64,000 bases of DNA from JBCCXL01 sp039191605 (GTDB taxonomy: Bacteria > Acidobacteriota > Thermoanaerobaculia > Multivoradales > JAHZIX01), in NCBI GenBank assembly GCA_039191605.1, contig JBCCXL010000002.1:124001-188000 (forward strand), in the 5' to 3' direction. The translations under genes and the position numbers were made by a program. Positions 8,901 to 16,731 of this stretch are shown in pieces. Position 1 is the first letter of the stretch; each line of letters opens with the position of its first letter. The notes beneath the pieces were generated by a model. The model was given only the letters and a program-made list of their open reading frames with translations. It had not been told where the DNA came from and searched no databases.

Positions 8901-11900
8901 CGTCGAGCTCGGCGAAGAGCTCGGGGGCGGCCCCGTCGAGAATCACGCCGAAAGTGAGATCGAATTTCGCCGCGCTGGCCACCACCGAAATCGGCTCGGT
9001 GGGCAGGCCCCCGAGGGTGGCGGCGGGAGACGCCGCACCGCCATCCACCAGCACGGCGCGGGCCAGCGCCGCCGGCGGCGGGGAAAGGCGGTCCAGCGGC
9101 AGGTCACCCCGCGACGCCGCCTGAGTGACCTCGCCCCACGCCGACGATAGAACCTCCGTCAGGCTCGCCCCGGGCGGCAGGGTCAGGCGCAGCGGCAGCA
9201 GATCGGCGAAGAGGCCGACGACCCGCTGCAGAGCGGGGTCCGGCCGCCCGGCAACGGGCGTGCCCACCACCACGTCTCGGGTGCCGCCGAGGCGCGCCAG
9301 CAGCACCGAAACCAGGCCTAGAGCGGTGGCGAATTCCGTTGCCCCGACCCGCCGCCCCAGAGCCAGCAGCGCCCCTCCCTCGGGAAAGGGCTCGCGCACC
9401 GTGATCGCCGACCCCGGCCCGCCTTCTGGCGAAGGCCGATCGTAGGGCAAGGCCGGTGGCCGAGCCCCCTCCAGCTCCCCCTGCCACAGCGCCAGCCGCT
9501 CTTCGACCTCCGGCCGCTGCCCGTGCTGCTGCTGCCATCGAGCGAAGTCTCCGTAGCGCAGCTCGAGGGGATGGAGAACCGGTAGCTCACCGCGCTCCAG
9601 AGGACCCCAAACCCGGTCGAGCTCCTCGAGGACGATTTGCAGCGAGAGGCCGTCGGCGGCGATGTGGTGCACCACCACCGCGAGCACGTGCTCCGTCGCG
9701 GACCGGCGCAACAGCAGGAGACGAATCGGCGGCGCCCTTTCGAGATCGAAGGGACGTCCCGCCCAGGCGGAGAGCCGTCGCCCCTCCTCGATCTCCGCCA
9801 CCGCCGGCGGAAGCGCGGAGAGGTCGCAGCAGCCGAGCCCATCGCTGCCATCGTCGAAACCACCGTCGCTGCCACCGTCAGAGTCGCCGTCCATCGCCTC
9901 CTGCCGCGGCCCCTTCTCCGTGGAGGAATAGACCGTGCGCAGGGATTCGTGACGCTGGATCAGCAGACCCAGGGCAGCATCGAGGACGGCCACCGGAAGA
10001 TCGCCCAGCAATCGCAGCATCAGGGGGATGTGGTAGGCGGTGGACTCGGGATGGGAGCGCTGATGAAGCCAGAGCTGTCGCTGGGCGGCGCTCAGGGGGG
10101 CATCCGTCTGACCCGCCGCAAAGGGCACCACCCCCGGCGAGGTTATCCCGATCCCCGCCGCGCTCCGGCCAGCTTCTCGTCCATCTTCTTCGCCCACGGT
10201 CTGGCGGATCCTCTCCGCCAGAGCCATCGGCGTGCGGGAGCGCAGCACCTCCTCGACGGAGACCGTGCGTCCCACCGTCGTGCCCAGGAGAGCCGTCGCC
10301 TGCAGGGCGCTCAGCGAGCTGCCCCCGGCGGCGAAGAGATCCGTATCGCGGCCCGCGGGGCGCTCGAGAACCTGCTCCCACACCTTGACCAGCTGCTCTT
10401 CCAGGAGATCCCTCGCAGGCCTCACGGCGACCTCCGGCAGGGGCAGCGCCTCTCGATCCATCTTGCCGTTGCGGTTCAGGGGCAGCGTCTCCATCGGCAC
10501 GTAGGCGGCGGGACAAAGCCCCGCCGGCAGGCGCTCGGCAGCCCATTGGCGCAAATCGTCCTCGGCGGCCTCGCCTACCACCCAAGCGCTCAGTACCGAC
10601 TCGCCGGCCACCTTCGGTGCCGCCACCGCCACCTGACGCACCTCTGGGTGAGCGCTGAGGGCCGACTCCACCTCCCCCGGCTCGATACGCTGTCCCCGCA
10701 CCTCCAGCTGGAAATCGAGGCGACTGAGGAAATCGAAGCGGCCATCGGCCCGCTGACGCACCCGGTCGCCGCTGCGATAGAGGCGACCTCCGAAGGTGCC
10801 CGTCAGGGGGTCCGGCACGAAGACCTCGGCGGTGCGTCCCGGGCGACCCGAATAGCCGCGGCTCACCCCGCCTCCGCCGATGACCAGCTCTCCCTCGAAG
10901 CCCGGCGGCAGGGGTCGTAGGCGGTGATCGACGACGAAGATCCGGCTCGCCGCCGCGGGGCGGCCGAGGGATGGGAGTCGGCGAATCTCTGGCCCCGCCT
11001 CTACCGCGCCGGCGGTGGCCACCACCGTCGTCTCGGTGGGGCCGTAGGCGTTGAAGAGGGCCGAGCGGGAATCTTTCGGCCGCTGCCGCAGCCGATCGCC
11101 GCCGGTCCACAGGCCGCTCGTGGGCATCGCCTCGTCGCGAGTGAGCAAGACCTCCACCAAAGCCGTCGGCACCCAGCTCCATGCCGGCTCCAGGCGTTTC
11201 AGCAGCGGGCCGAGGCGCTCCGGATCGGTGCGTTCCTTCTCCCCGGGCACGATAAGGGTGGCGCCGTGGGTCAGGGCCGTCCAAACCTCCCAGGCGGCGG
11301 CGTCGAAGGCCAGGCCCGCCAGGTGAGTCACCCGATCGCCGGGGGCGAGATCGCTGCAGCGTCCCTGCCAGGCCGTCAGCGCCGCCAGACCGCCATGACG
11401 CACCATCACTCCCTTGGGCTGGCCGCTGGAGCCGGAGGTGTAGATCAGCGCCGCGATCCTCTCGGGATGATCTGGCCCCACGAAGCGAGGGGCTAATTCG
11501 CCCTTCGCCTCTGGGCTTGCCCCTGGATCTCGACTCGGCGCAGCGAGGCGAGGAAGATCCAGGCCGCCGGGAGTCGGGCGATCCGGTCCTGTCACCAGCG
11601 CTTCGGCCCGAGAATCCCGCAGCAGGAACTCCAGCCGCACCTCGGGATGCCCCGGGTCCAGGGGAAGGTAGCTGGCCCCGGCGAGGATGCTTCCCAGGCA
11701 GGAGGCGATCTGCGCCGCGCCCCGCGGCAGCAGCACCGCCACTCGTCCCTCGGGGCTCACGCCAGCGGCGCGCAGCCGCGCCGCAAGCCGGGACGCTGCC
11801 GCCAAGAGCTCACCGTAGGTCCAGGCCGCCCCCTCGGCCACCAACGCCGGGCGCTGCGGCTCCGCCGATCCCCGGGCGAGGATGGCGCGGTGGATCAGCG

Positions 11901-14900
11901 GCGGGCCGTCGACGCCTTCTTTGGTGCCTTCTCTGGCAACTTCTCCGGCACCTGCCCGGGCGCTCCACTCGTGGAGCACGGCGTGGCGTTCCGCGGCGCT
12001 CAGCAGCGGCAGCTCATCCCATCCCCGCGCTGGCTCCGCGATAGCTCGGCGGGCCAGCAGCTGCAGGATCCGCAGCAGGCGTGCTCCGGTGGAGCGGTCG
12101 AAGCGCTCCCCGTCGAGCTCGGCGGAAAGCTCAGGGGCGGCGCCGTCGAGAGCCACGCCCAAGGTGATGTCGAATTTCGCCGCGCTGGACTCCACCGAAA
12201 TCGGCTCCATGGGCAGGCCTCCGAGGGTGGCGGCGGAGGGCGCCGCGCCGCCACCATCCACCAGCACGGCGCGGGCCAGCGCCGCCGGCGGCGGGGAAAG
12301 GCGGTCCAGCGGCAGGTCGCCGCGCGACGCCGCCTGGGTCACCTCGCCCCACGCCGACGACAGCACCTCCGCCAGGCCCGCCCCCGGCGGCAGGGTCACG
12401 CGCAGCGGAAGCAGATCGGCGAAGAGACCGACGACCCGCTGCAGAGCGGGATCCGGCCGCCCGGCGACGGGCGTGCCCACCACCACGTCCCGAGTGCCGC
12501 CGAGGCGCGCCAGCAGCACCGAGACCAGGCCTAGAGCGGTAGCGAATTCCGTCGCCCCGGCCCGCCGTCCCAGGGCCAGCAGCGCCGCTCCCTCGGGAAA
12601 GGGCTGGCGCACCGTGATCGCCGGCCCCGGCCCGCCTTCCGGCGCAGGACGATCGTAGGGCAAGGCCGGCGGGCGAGCCCCCTCCAGCTCCCCCTGCCAC
12701 AGCGCCAGCCGCTCCTCCACCTCCGGCCGCTGCCCGTGCTGCTGCTGCCATCGAGCGAAGTCCCCGTAGCGCAGCTCCAGGGGCCGCAGGACCGGCAGCT
12801 CACCGCGCTCCAGAGGCCCCCACGCCCGATCCAGCTCCTCGAGCACGATCTGCAGCGAGAGGCCGTCGGCGGCGATGTGGTGCACCACCACCGCAAGCAC
12901 GTGCTCCGTCGCGCACCGGCGCAGCAGCAGAAGACGAATCGGCGACGCGCTCTCGAGATCGAAGGGACGTCTCGCCCAGGCGGAGAGACGCCGCACCTCC
13001 TCGATTTCCGCCACCCGCGGCGGTAGCCCGGAAAGGTCGCAGCAGCAGAGCCCATCGCTGCCACCGTCGAAACTACCGTCGGTGACCTGCTGCCACGGCC
13101 CCTGCTCCGTGGAGGAATAGACCGTGCGCAGCGAGTCATGACGCTGGATCAGCAGGCCCAGGGCGGCGTCGAGGACGGCCACCGAAAGGTCGCCCCGCAA
13201 ACGCAGCATCAGGGGGATGTGGTAAGCGCTGGACTCGGGCTGGGAGCGCTGATGGAGCCAGAGCTGACGCTGGGCGGCGCTCAGGGGGGCGTCCGTCTGT
13301 CCCGCCGCAAAGGGCACCATCCCTGGTGAAGTCCTGCGAATCCCCGCCGCGCCCGCTCCACCTTCCTGGCCTTCTTCCTGGCGGTCTTCCAGGGCGGCTA
13401 CTTCGTCCACGTCCTGGCGGATCCTCTCCGCCAGGGCCATCGGCGTGCGGGAACGCAGCATCTCCTCGAGGGAGACCGTACGTCCCAGCGTCGTGCCCAG
13501 CAGGGCCGTCGCCTGCAGAGCGCTCAGCGAGCTGCCGCCGGCGGCGAAGAGATCTGTATCGCGCCCCGCAGGGCGCCCGAGAACCTGCTCCCATACCTTG
13601 ACCAGCTGCTCTTCCAGAAGATCCTGCGCAGGCCTCACGGAGACCTCCGGAAGAGGCAGCGCCTCGCGATCCACCTTGCCGTTGCGGTTCAGGGGAAGCG
13701 TCTCCATCGGCACGTAGGCTGCGGGGCACAGCCCCGCCGGCAGGCGCTCGGCGGCCCATTGGCGCAAATCGTCCTCGGCGGCCTCGCCCACCACCCAGGC
13801 GGCCTCCCCCACCACCCAAGCGGTCAGCACCGACTCGCCGGCCACCTTGGGCGCCGCCACCGCCACCTGGCGCACCTCTGGATGGGCGCTGAGGGCCGAC
13901 TCCACTTCCCCCGGCTCGATGCGCAGTCCCCGCACCTCCATCTGGAAATCGAGGCGACTGAGAAAGTCGAAGCGGCCGTCGGCCCGCTGACGCACCCGGT
14001 CGCCGCTGCGATAAAGCCGACCTCCGAAGGTGCCCGTCAGAGAGTCCGGCACGAAGACCTCGGCGGTGCGTCCCGGGCGCCCCAAATAGCCGCGGCTCAC
14101 CCCGCCGCCGCCGATCACCAGCTCCCCCTCGAAGCCCGGCGGCAGGGGTCGTAGGCGGTGATCGACGACGAAGATCCGGCCCGCCGCCGCGGGGCGGCCG
14201 AGGGATGGCAGTCGACGAATCTCCCGCCCCACCGCCACCGCGCCGGCGGTGGCCACCACCGTCGTCTCGGTGGGGCCGTAGGCGTTGAAGAGCGAGGAGC
14301 GAGGATCATTCGGCCGCTGCCGCAGGCGATCGCCGCCGGTCCACAGGCCGCTCTTGGGCATCGCCTCGCCACGAGTGAGCAGAACTTCGATCAAAGCCGT
14401 CGGCACCCAGCTCCATGCCGGCTCCAGGCGCTTCAGCAGCGGGCCTAAACGCCCCGGGTCGGTGCGTTCCTCCTCCCCGGGAACGATCAGGGTGGCGCCG
14501 TGGGTCAGGGCCGTCCACACCTCCCAGGCGGCGGCGTCGAAGGCCAGGCCTGCCAGGTGAGTGACTCGGCCGCCGGGGGCGAGGGAGCTACAGCGACCCT
14601 GCCAGGCCGTCAGCGCCGCCAGGCCGCCGTGACGCACCATCACTCCCTTGGGCTGGCCGCTGGAGCCGGAGGTGTAGATCAGCGCCGCGATCCTCTCGGG
14701 ATCCTCCGGCCCCATGGGCCGAGAAGCTACTGCGCCCACCACTTCCGACTCTGCTGGGGGGTTCGCTGGCGGTGCCGCCGCCGGGCCCCGACTCGGCGGA
14801 GCGAAACGAGGAAGATCCACATCGCCGGGAGTCGGGCGGTCCGACTCCGCCACCAGCGCTTCAGCCCGAGAATCCCGCAACAAATACTCTAGCCTCGCCT

Positions 14901-16731
14901 CGGGATGCCCAGGGTCTAGGGGAAGGTAGCTGGCTCCGGCGAGGATGCTTCCTAGACAGGCGGCGATCTGCGCCGCGCCCCGCGGCAGCAGCACCGCCAC
15001 CCGGCCCTCGGGGCTCACGCCAGCGGCGCGCAGCCGCGCCGCAAGCCGAGACGCCGCCGCCAAGAGCTCACCGTAGGTCCAGGCCTCTCCCTCGGCCACC
15101 ACCGCCGGGCGCTGCGGCTGCGCCGCCGCCCGGGCGAGGATGGCGCGGTGGATCAGCGGCGGGCCGTCGACGCCTTCTCTAGTCCCTTCTCTGGTGCCTT
15201 CTCCGGCGCTCCACTCGTGGAGCACGGCGTGGCGCTCCGCAGCGCTCAGCAGCGGCAGCTCGTCCCATCCCCGAGTCGGCTGCGCGAGAGCTCGACGGGC
15301 CAATAGCCGCAGGGTGCGTAGCAGACGCACTCCGGTGGCGCTATCGAAGCGCTCTCCGTCGAGCTCGGCGGAAAGCTCGGGGGCCGCTCCGTCGAGGGCC
15401 ATTCCGAAGGTGAGATCGAATTTGGCCGCGGTGGCCTCCACCGGGATGGGCTCGATGGACAGTCCTCCGAGGGTGGAGGCGGGGGGCGCCGCGCCCCCAC
15501 CGACCAGCACGGCGCGGGCCAGCGCCGCCGGCGGCGGGGAAAGGCGGTCCGCCGGCAGATCAACTCTCGATTCCGCCTGGGCGACCTCCCGGCGCGCCGA
15601 CGACAGAATCTCCGCCAGACTCGCTCCGGGCGGCAGGTTCAAGCGCAGCGGCAGCAGATCGGCGAAGAGCCCTACAACCCGCTGCAGGGCGGGATCCGGT
15701 CGCCCGGCGACGGGCGTACCCACCACCACGTCCCGAGTGCCGCCGAGGCGCGCCAGCAGCACCGAAACCAGGCCCAGGGCGGTGGCAAATCCGGTCGCCC
15801 CGGCCCGCCGCCCGAGGGCCAGCAGCACCGCTCCCTCGGGAAAGGGCTCGATCACCGTGATGGCCGGCCCCGGCCCACCTTCCGGCGAAGAACGATCGTA
15901 GGGCAAGGCCGGTGGCCGGGCTCCCTCTAGCTCCCCCTTCCATAGCGCCAGCCGCTCCTCTACCTCCTTCTGCTGCCCGTGCCGCTGCTGCCATCGAGCG
16001 AAGTCGGCATAGCGCAGCTCGAGGGGTCGTAAGACCGGCAGCTCACCACGCTCCAGAGGCCCCCAAGCCCGGTCCAGCTCCTCGAGCACGATCTGCAGCG
16101 AAAGGCCGTCGGCGGCGATGTGGTGCACCACCACCGCGAGCACGTGTTCCGTCGCGGACCGGCGCAGCAGCAGAAGACGAATCGGCGGCGCGCTCTCGAG
16201 ATCGAAGGCACGCCCCGCCCAGGCGGTGAGACGTCGCCCCTCCTCGATCTCCGCCACCCGCGGCGAAAGAGCGGAGAGATCGCAGCAGCAGAGCCCATCG
16301 CTGCCACCGTCGAAGCCACCGTCGGTGACCTGCTGCCGCGGCCCCTTCTCCGTGGAGGAATAGACCGTGCGCAGAGATTCGTGGCGCTGAATCAACAGGC
16401 CCAGAGCGGCCTCGAGGACGGCTACCGGAAGGGGGCCCCGCAGACGAAGCATCAGAGGGATGTGGTACGCGGAGGACTCGGGGTGAGACTGCTGGTGGAG
16501 CCAAAGCTGTCGCTGAGCGGCGCTCAGGGGGGCATCCGCTTCCCCCACCTCGGCCCTCGGCCCCGGCGGCGGATCCAGCAGAGCCAGCAGGTCGGCGCGC
16601 AGATCCCGCAGCTGCTCCTGCAGCTGCGGAGTCAGCACCCCCTGCCGCGCGCGAAGGCGCAGCTTGCCCCCAGCGGCAGCGATCCCGACGTCGAGACGCC
16701 CCAGCTCTTCGAGCAGCCCCACTGCGTTCAA
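5995..16731 (-). CDS. NRPS-I: docking-(C-A-PCP)x3-thioesterase, termination subunit
   Basis: Last synthetase of the assembly line, 3578 residues. The start is TTG at 16731: it forms TTGA with the NRPS-H stop, GGAGG precedes it by 8 nt, and it yields a TubC-type N-terminal docking domain (about 1-52). Three C-A-PCP modules follow. The condensation motif HHIAADG is intact at about 202, 1280 and 2354. The A3 motif YTSGSSGQPKG is at about 684, 1767 and 2847. The carriers have the unusual motif AGGSSLSAL at about 1065, 2135 and 3229. All three pockets read D-A-W-S-W-G-A-V-V, which I cannot assign to a residue; three identical amino acids are expected. The C-terminal thioesterase has GWSAGG (Ser about 3385), a following LLDAP and a GTDHFG histidine. 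It would release the peptide by hydrolysis or cyclisation. The modules are near-identical copies. Confidence 0.95.
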   Translation of the reverse strand: MNAVGLLEELGRLDVGIAAAGGKLRLRARQGVLTPQLQEQLRDLRADLLALLDPPPGPRAEVGEADAPLSAAQRQLWLHQQSHPESSAYHIPLMLRLRGPLPVAVLEAALGLLIQRHESLRTVYSSTEKGPRQQVTDGGFDGGSDGLCCCDLSALSPRVAEIEEGRRLTAWAGRAFDLESAPPIRLLLLRRSATEHVLAVVVHHIAADGLSLQIVLEELDRAWGPLERGELPVLRPLELRYADFARWQQRHGQQKEVEERLALWKGELEGARPPALPYDRSSPEGGPGPAITVIEPFPEGAVLLALGRRAGATGFATALGLVSVLLARLGGTRDVVVGTPVAGRPDPALQRVVGLFADLLPLRLNLPPGASLAEILSSARREVAQAESRVDLPADRLSPPPAALARAVLVGGGAAPPASTLGGLSIEPIPVEATAAKFDLTFGMALDGAAPELSAELDGERFDSATGVRLLRTLRLLARRALAQPTRGWDELPLLSAAERHAVLHEWSAGEGTREGTREGVDGPPLIHRAILARAAAQPQRPAVVAEGEAWTYGELLAAASRLAARLRAAGVSPEGRVAVLLPRGAAQIAACLGSILAGASYLPLDPGHPEARLEYLLRDSRAEALVAESDRPTPGDVDLPRFAPPSRGPAAAPPANPPAESEVVGAVASRPMGPEDPERIAALIYTSGSSGQPKGVMVRHGGLAALTAWQGRCSSLAPGGRVTHLAGLAFDAAAWEVWTALTHGATLIVPGEEERTDPGRLGPLLKRLEPAWSWVPTALIEVLLTRGEAMPKSGLWTGGDRLRQRPNDPRSSLFNAYGPTETTVVATAGAVAVGREIRRLPSLGRPAAAGRIFVVDHRLRPLPPGFEGELVIGGGGVSRGYLGRPGRTAEVFVPDSLTGTFGGRLYRSGDRVRQRADGRFDFLSRLDFQMEVRGLRIEPGEVESALSAHPEVRQVAVAAPKVAGESVLTAWVVGEAAWVVGEAAEDDLRQWAAERLPAGLCPAAYVPMETLPLNRNGKVDREALPLPEVSVRPAQDLLEEQLVKVWEQVLGRPAGRDTDLFAAGGSSLSALQATALLGTTLGRTVSLEEMLRSRTPMALAERIRQDVDEVAALEDRQEEGQEGGAGAAGIRRTSPGMVPFAAGQTDAPLSAAQRQLWLHQRSQPESSAYHIPLMLRLRGDLSVAVLDAALGLLIQRHDSLRTVYSSTEQGPWQQVTDGSFDGGSDGLCCCDLSGLPPRVAEIEEVRRLSAWARRPFDLESASPIRLLLLRRCATEHVLAVVVHHIAADGLSLQIVLEELDRAWGPLERGELPVLRPLELRYGDFARWQQQHGQRPEVEERLALWQGELEGARPPALPYDRPAPEGGPGPAITVRQPFPEGAALLALGRRAGATEFATALGLVSVLLARLGGTRDVVVGTPVAGRPDPALQRVVGLFADLLPLRVTLPPGAGLAEVLSSAWGEVTQAASRGDLPLDRLSPPPAALARAVLVDGGGAAPSAATLGGLPMEPISVESSAAKFDITLGVALDGAAPELSAELDGERFDRSTGARLLRILQLLARRAIAEPARGWDELPLLSAAERHAVLHEWSARAGAGEVAREGTKEGVDGPPLIHRAILARGSAEPQRPALVAEGAAWTYGELLAAASRLAARLRAAGVSPEGRVAVLLPRGAAQIASCLGSILAGASYLPLDPGHPEVRLEFLLRDSRAEALVTGPDRPTPGGLDLPRLAAPSRDPGASPEAKGELAPRFVGPDHPERIAALIYTSGSSGQPKGVMVRHGGLAALTAWQGRCSDLAPGDRVTHLAGLAFDAAAWEVWTALTHGATLIVPGEKERTDPERLGPLLKRLEPAWSWVPTALVEVLLTRDEAMPTSGLWTGGDRLRQRPKDSRSALFNAYGPTETTVVATAGAVEAGPEIRRLPSLGRPAAASRIFVVDHRLRPLPPGFEGELVIGGGGVSRGYSGRPGRTAEVFVPDPLTGTFGGRLYRSGDRVRQRADGRFDFLSRLDFQLEVRGQRIEPGEVESALSAHPEVRQVAVAAPKVAGESVLSAWVVGEAAEDDLRQWAAERLPAGLCPAAYVPMETLPLNRNGKMDREALPLPEVAVRPARDLLEEQLVKVWEQVLERPAGRDTDLFAAGGSSLSALQATALLGTTVGRTVSVEEVLRSRTPMALAERIRQTVGEEDGREAGRSAAGIGITSPGVVPFAAGQTDAPLSAAQRQLWLHQRSHPESTAYHIPLMLRLLGDLPVAVLDAALGLLIQRHESLRTVYSSTEKGPRQEAMDGDSDGGSDGGFDDGSDGLGCCDLSALPPAVAEIEEGRRLSAWAGRPFDLERAPPIRLLLLRRSATEHVLAVVVHHIAADGLSLQIVLEELDRVWGPLERGELPVLHPLELRYGDFARWQQQHGQRPEVEERLALWQGELEGARPPALPYDRPSPEGGPGSAITVREPFPEGGALLALGRRVGATEFATALGLVSVLLARLGGTRDVVVGTPVAGRPDPALQRVVGLFADLLPLRLTLPPGASLTEVLSSAWGEVTQAASRGDLPLDRLSPPPAALARAVLVDGGAASPAATLGGLPTEPISVVASAAKFDLTFGVILDGAAPELFAELDGERFDGSTGVRLLRTLRLLTRRALAEPARGWDELPLLSAAERHAVLHEWSAKEGARESVSEGAREGAREGASAAADGPPLIHRAILARGAAEPERPAVVAEGETWTYGELLAAASRIAAQLRAAGVSPEGRVAVLLPRGAAQIAACLGSILAGASYLPLDPGHPEVRLEFLLQDSRAEALVVERDRPTPGGLDLPRLAAPVRGPGASPEAEGEPACRSVGPDHPERIAALIYTSGSSGQPKGVMVRHGGLAALTAWQGRCSDLAPGDRVTHLAGLAFDAAAWEVWTALTHGATLIVPSGQDRTDPSRLGPLLKDLEPAWSWVPTALMEVLLTRDEAMPKSGLWTGGDRLRQRPKDPGSALFNAYGPTETTVVATAGAVEAGAEIRPLPSLGRPAAASRIFVVDRHLKPLPPGFEGELVIGGDGVSRGYSGRPGRTAEVFVPDSLTGAFGGRLYRSGDRVRQRADGRFEFLARLDFQLEVRGLRIEPGEVESALSAHPEVRQVAVAAPKVAGESVLTAWVVGEAAWVVGEAAWVVGEAAEDDLRQWAAERLPAGLCPAAYVWMETLPLNRNGKVDREALPLPEIAVRPPRGLLEEQLVKVWERVLQRPAGRDTDLFAAGGSSLSALRVAALVGSMLGRTVTVEEVLRSRTPMALAAALRQEAREEAALEDGREDGHPDGQGAAGISMTSPPVVPLSEGEGTPLFVVHPPAGGVADYFPLAEHLAETVPVHGLVHPWLAESPPSDVGLRADHDLAAAHAATIRAAVPGGPRVLGGWSAGGLLAFEVARRLGAAASGLLLLDAPAPGMLSSFHEKAMKPGARRGAESEKRLLAAFAVSLLGPVVEELPQSPTGGTWDAFVALARRFDVLSEEAEAEAVLRLRFEAFCDTLRAVAGEVEEVQKGPLDLPTILVVARSGASARRDLAQAWRRWVSPLEVLEVGTDHFGVLKPDALAEVAGSLNRRLPPLFATN
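7288..7350. repeat. 21-bp tandem repeat, three copies, NRPS-I module 3
   Basis: Encodes WVVGEAA three times in the C-terminal subdomain of the third A domain. The matching place in module 1 (13777-13818) has two copies and module 2 (near 10570) has one. Confidence 0.92.
13777..13818. repeat. 21-bp tandem repeat, two copies, NRPS-I module 1
   Basis: Encodes WVVGEAA twice, at the same structural position as the three-copy repeat at 7288-7350. Confidence 0.9.

Larger units (their letters stand above)
6860..16531 (-). repeat. Three tandem ~3.2-kb module repeats in NRPS-I
   Basis: Each copy encodes C-A-PCP and begins with the same segment DAPLSAAQRQLWLHQ, coded near 16531, 13290 and 10100. Long stretches are identical at protein level, including all visible A-domain pocket positions. 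Copies differ mostly in linkers and in short internal tandem repeats. This points to recent duplication or ongoing gene conversion, and it is a likely site of assembly error or recombination. Confidence 0.9.
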
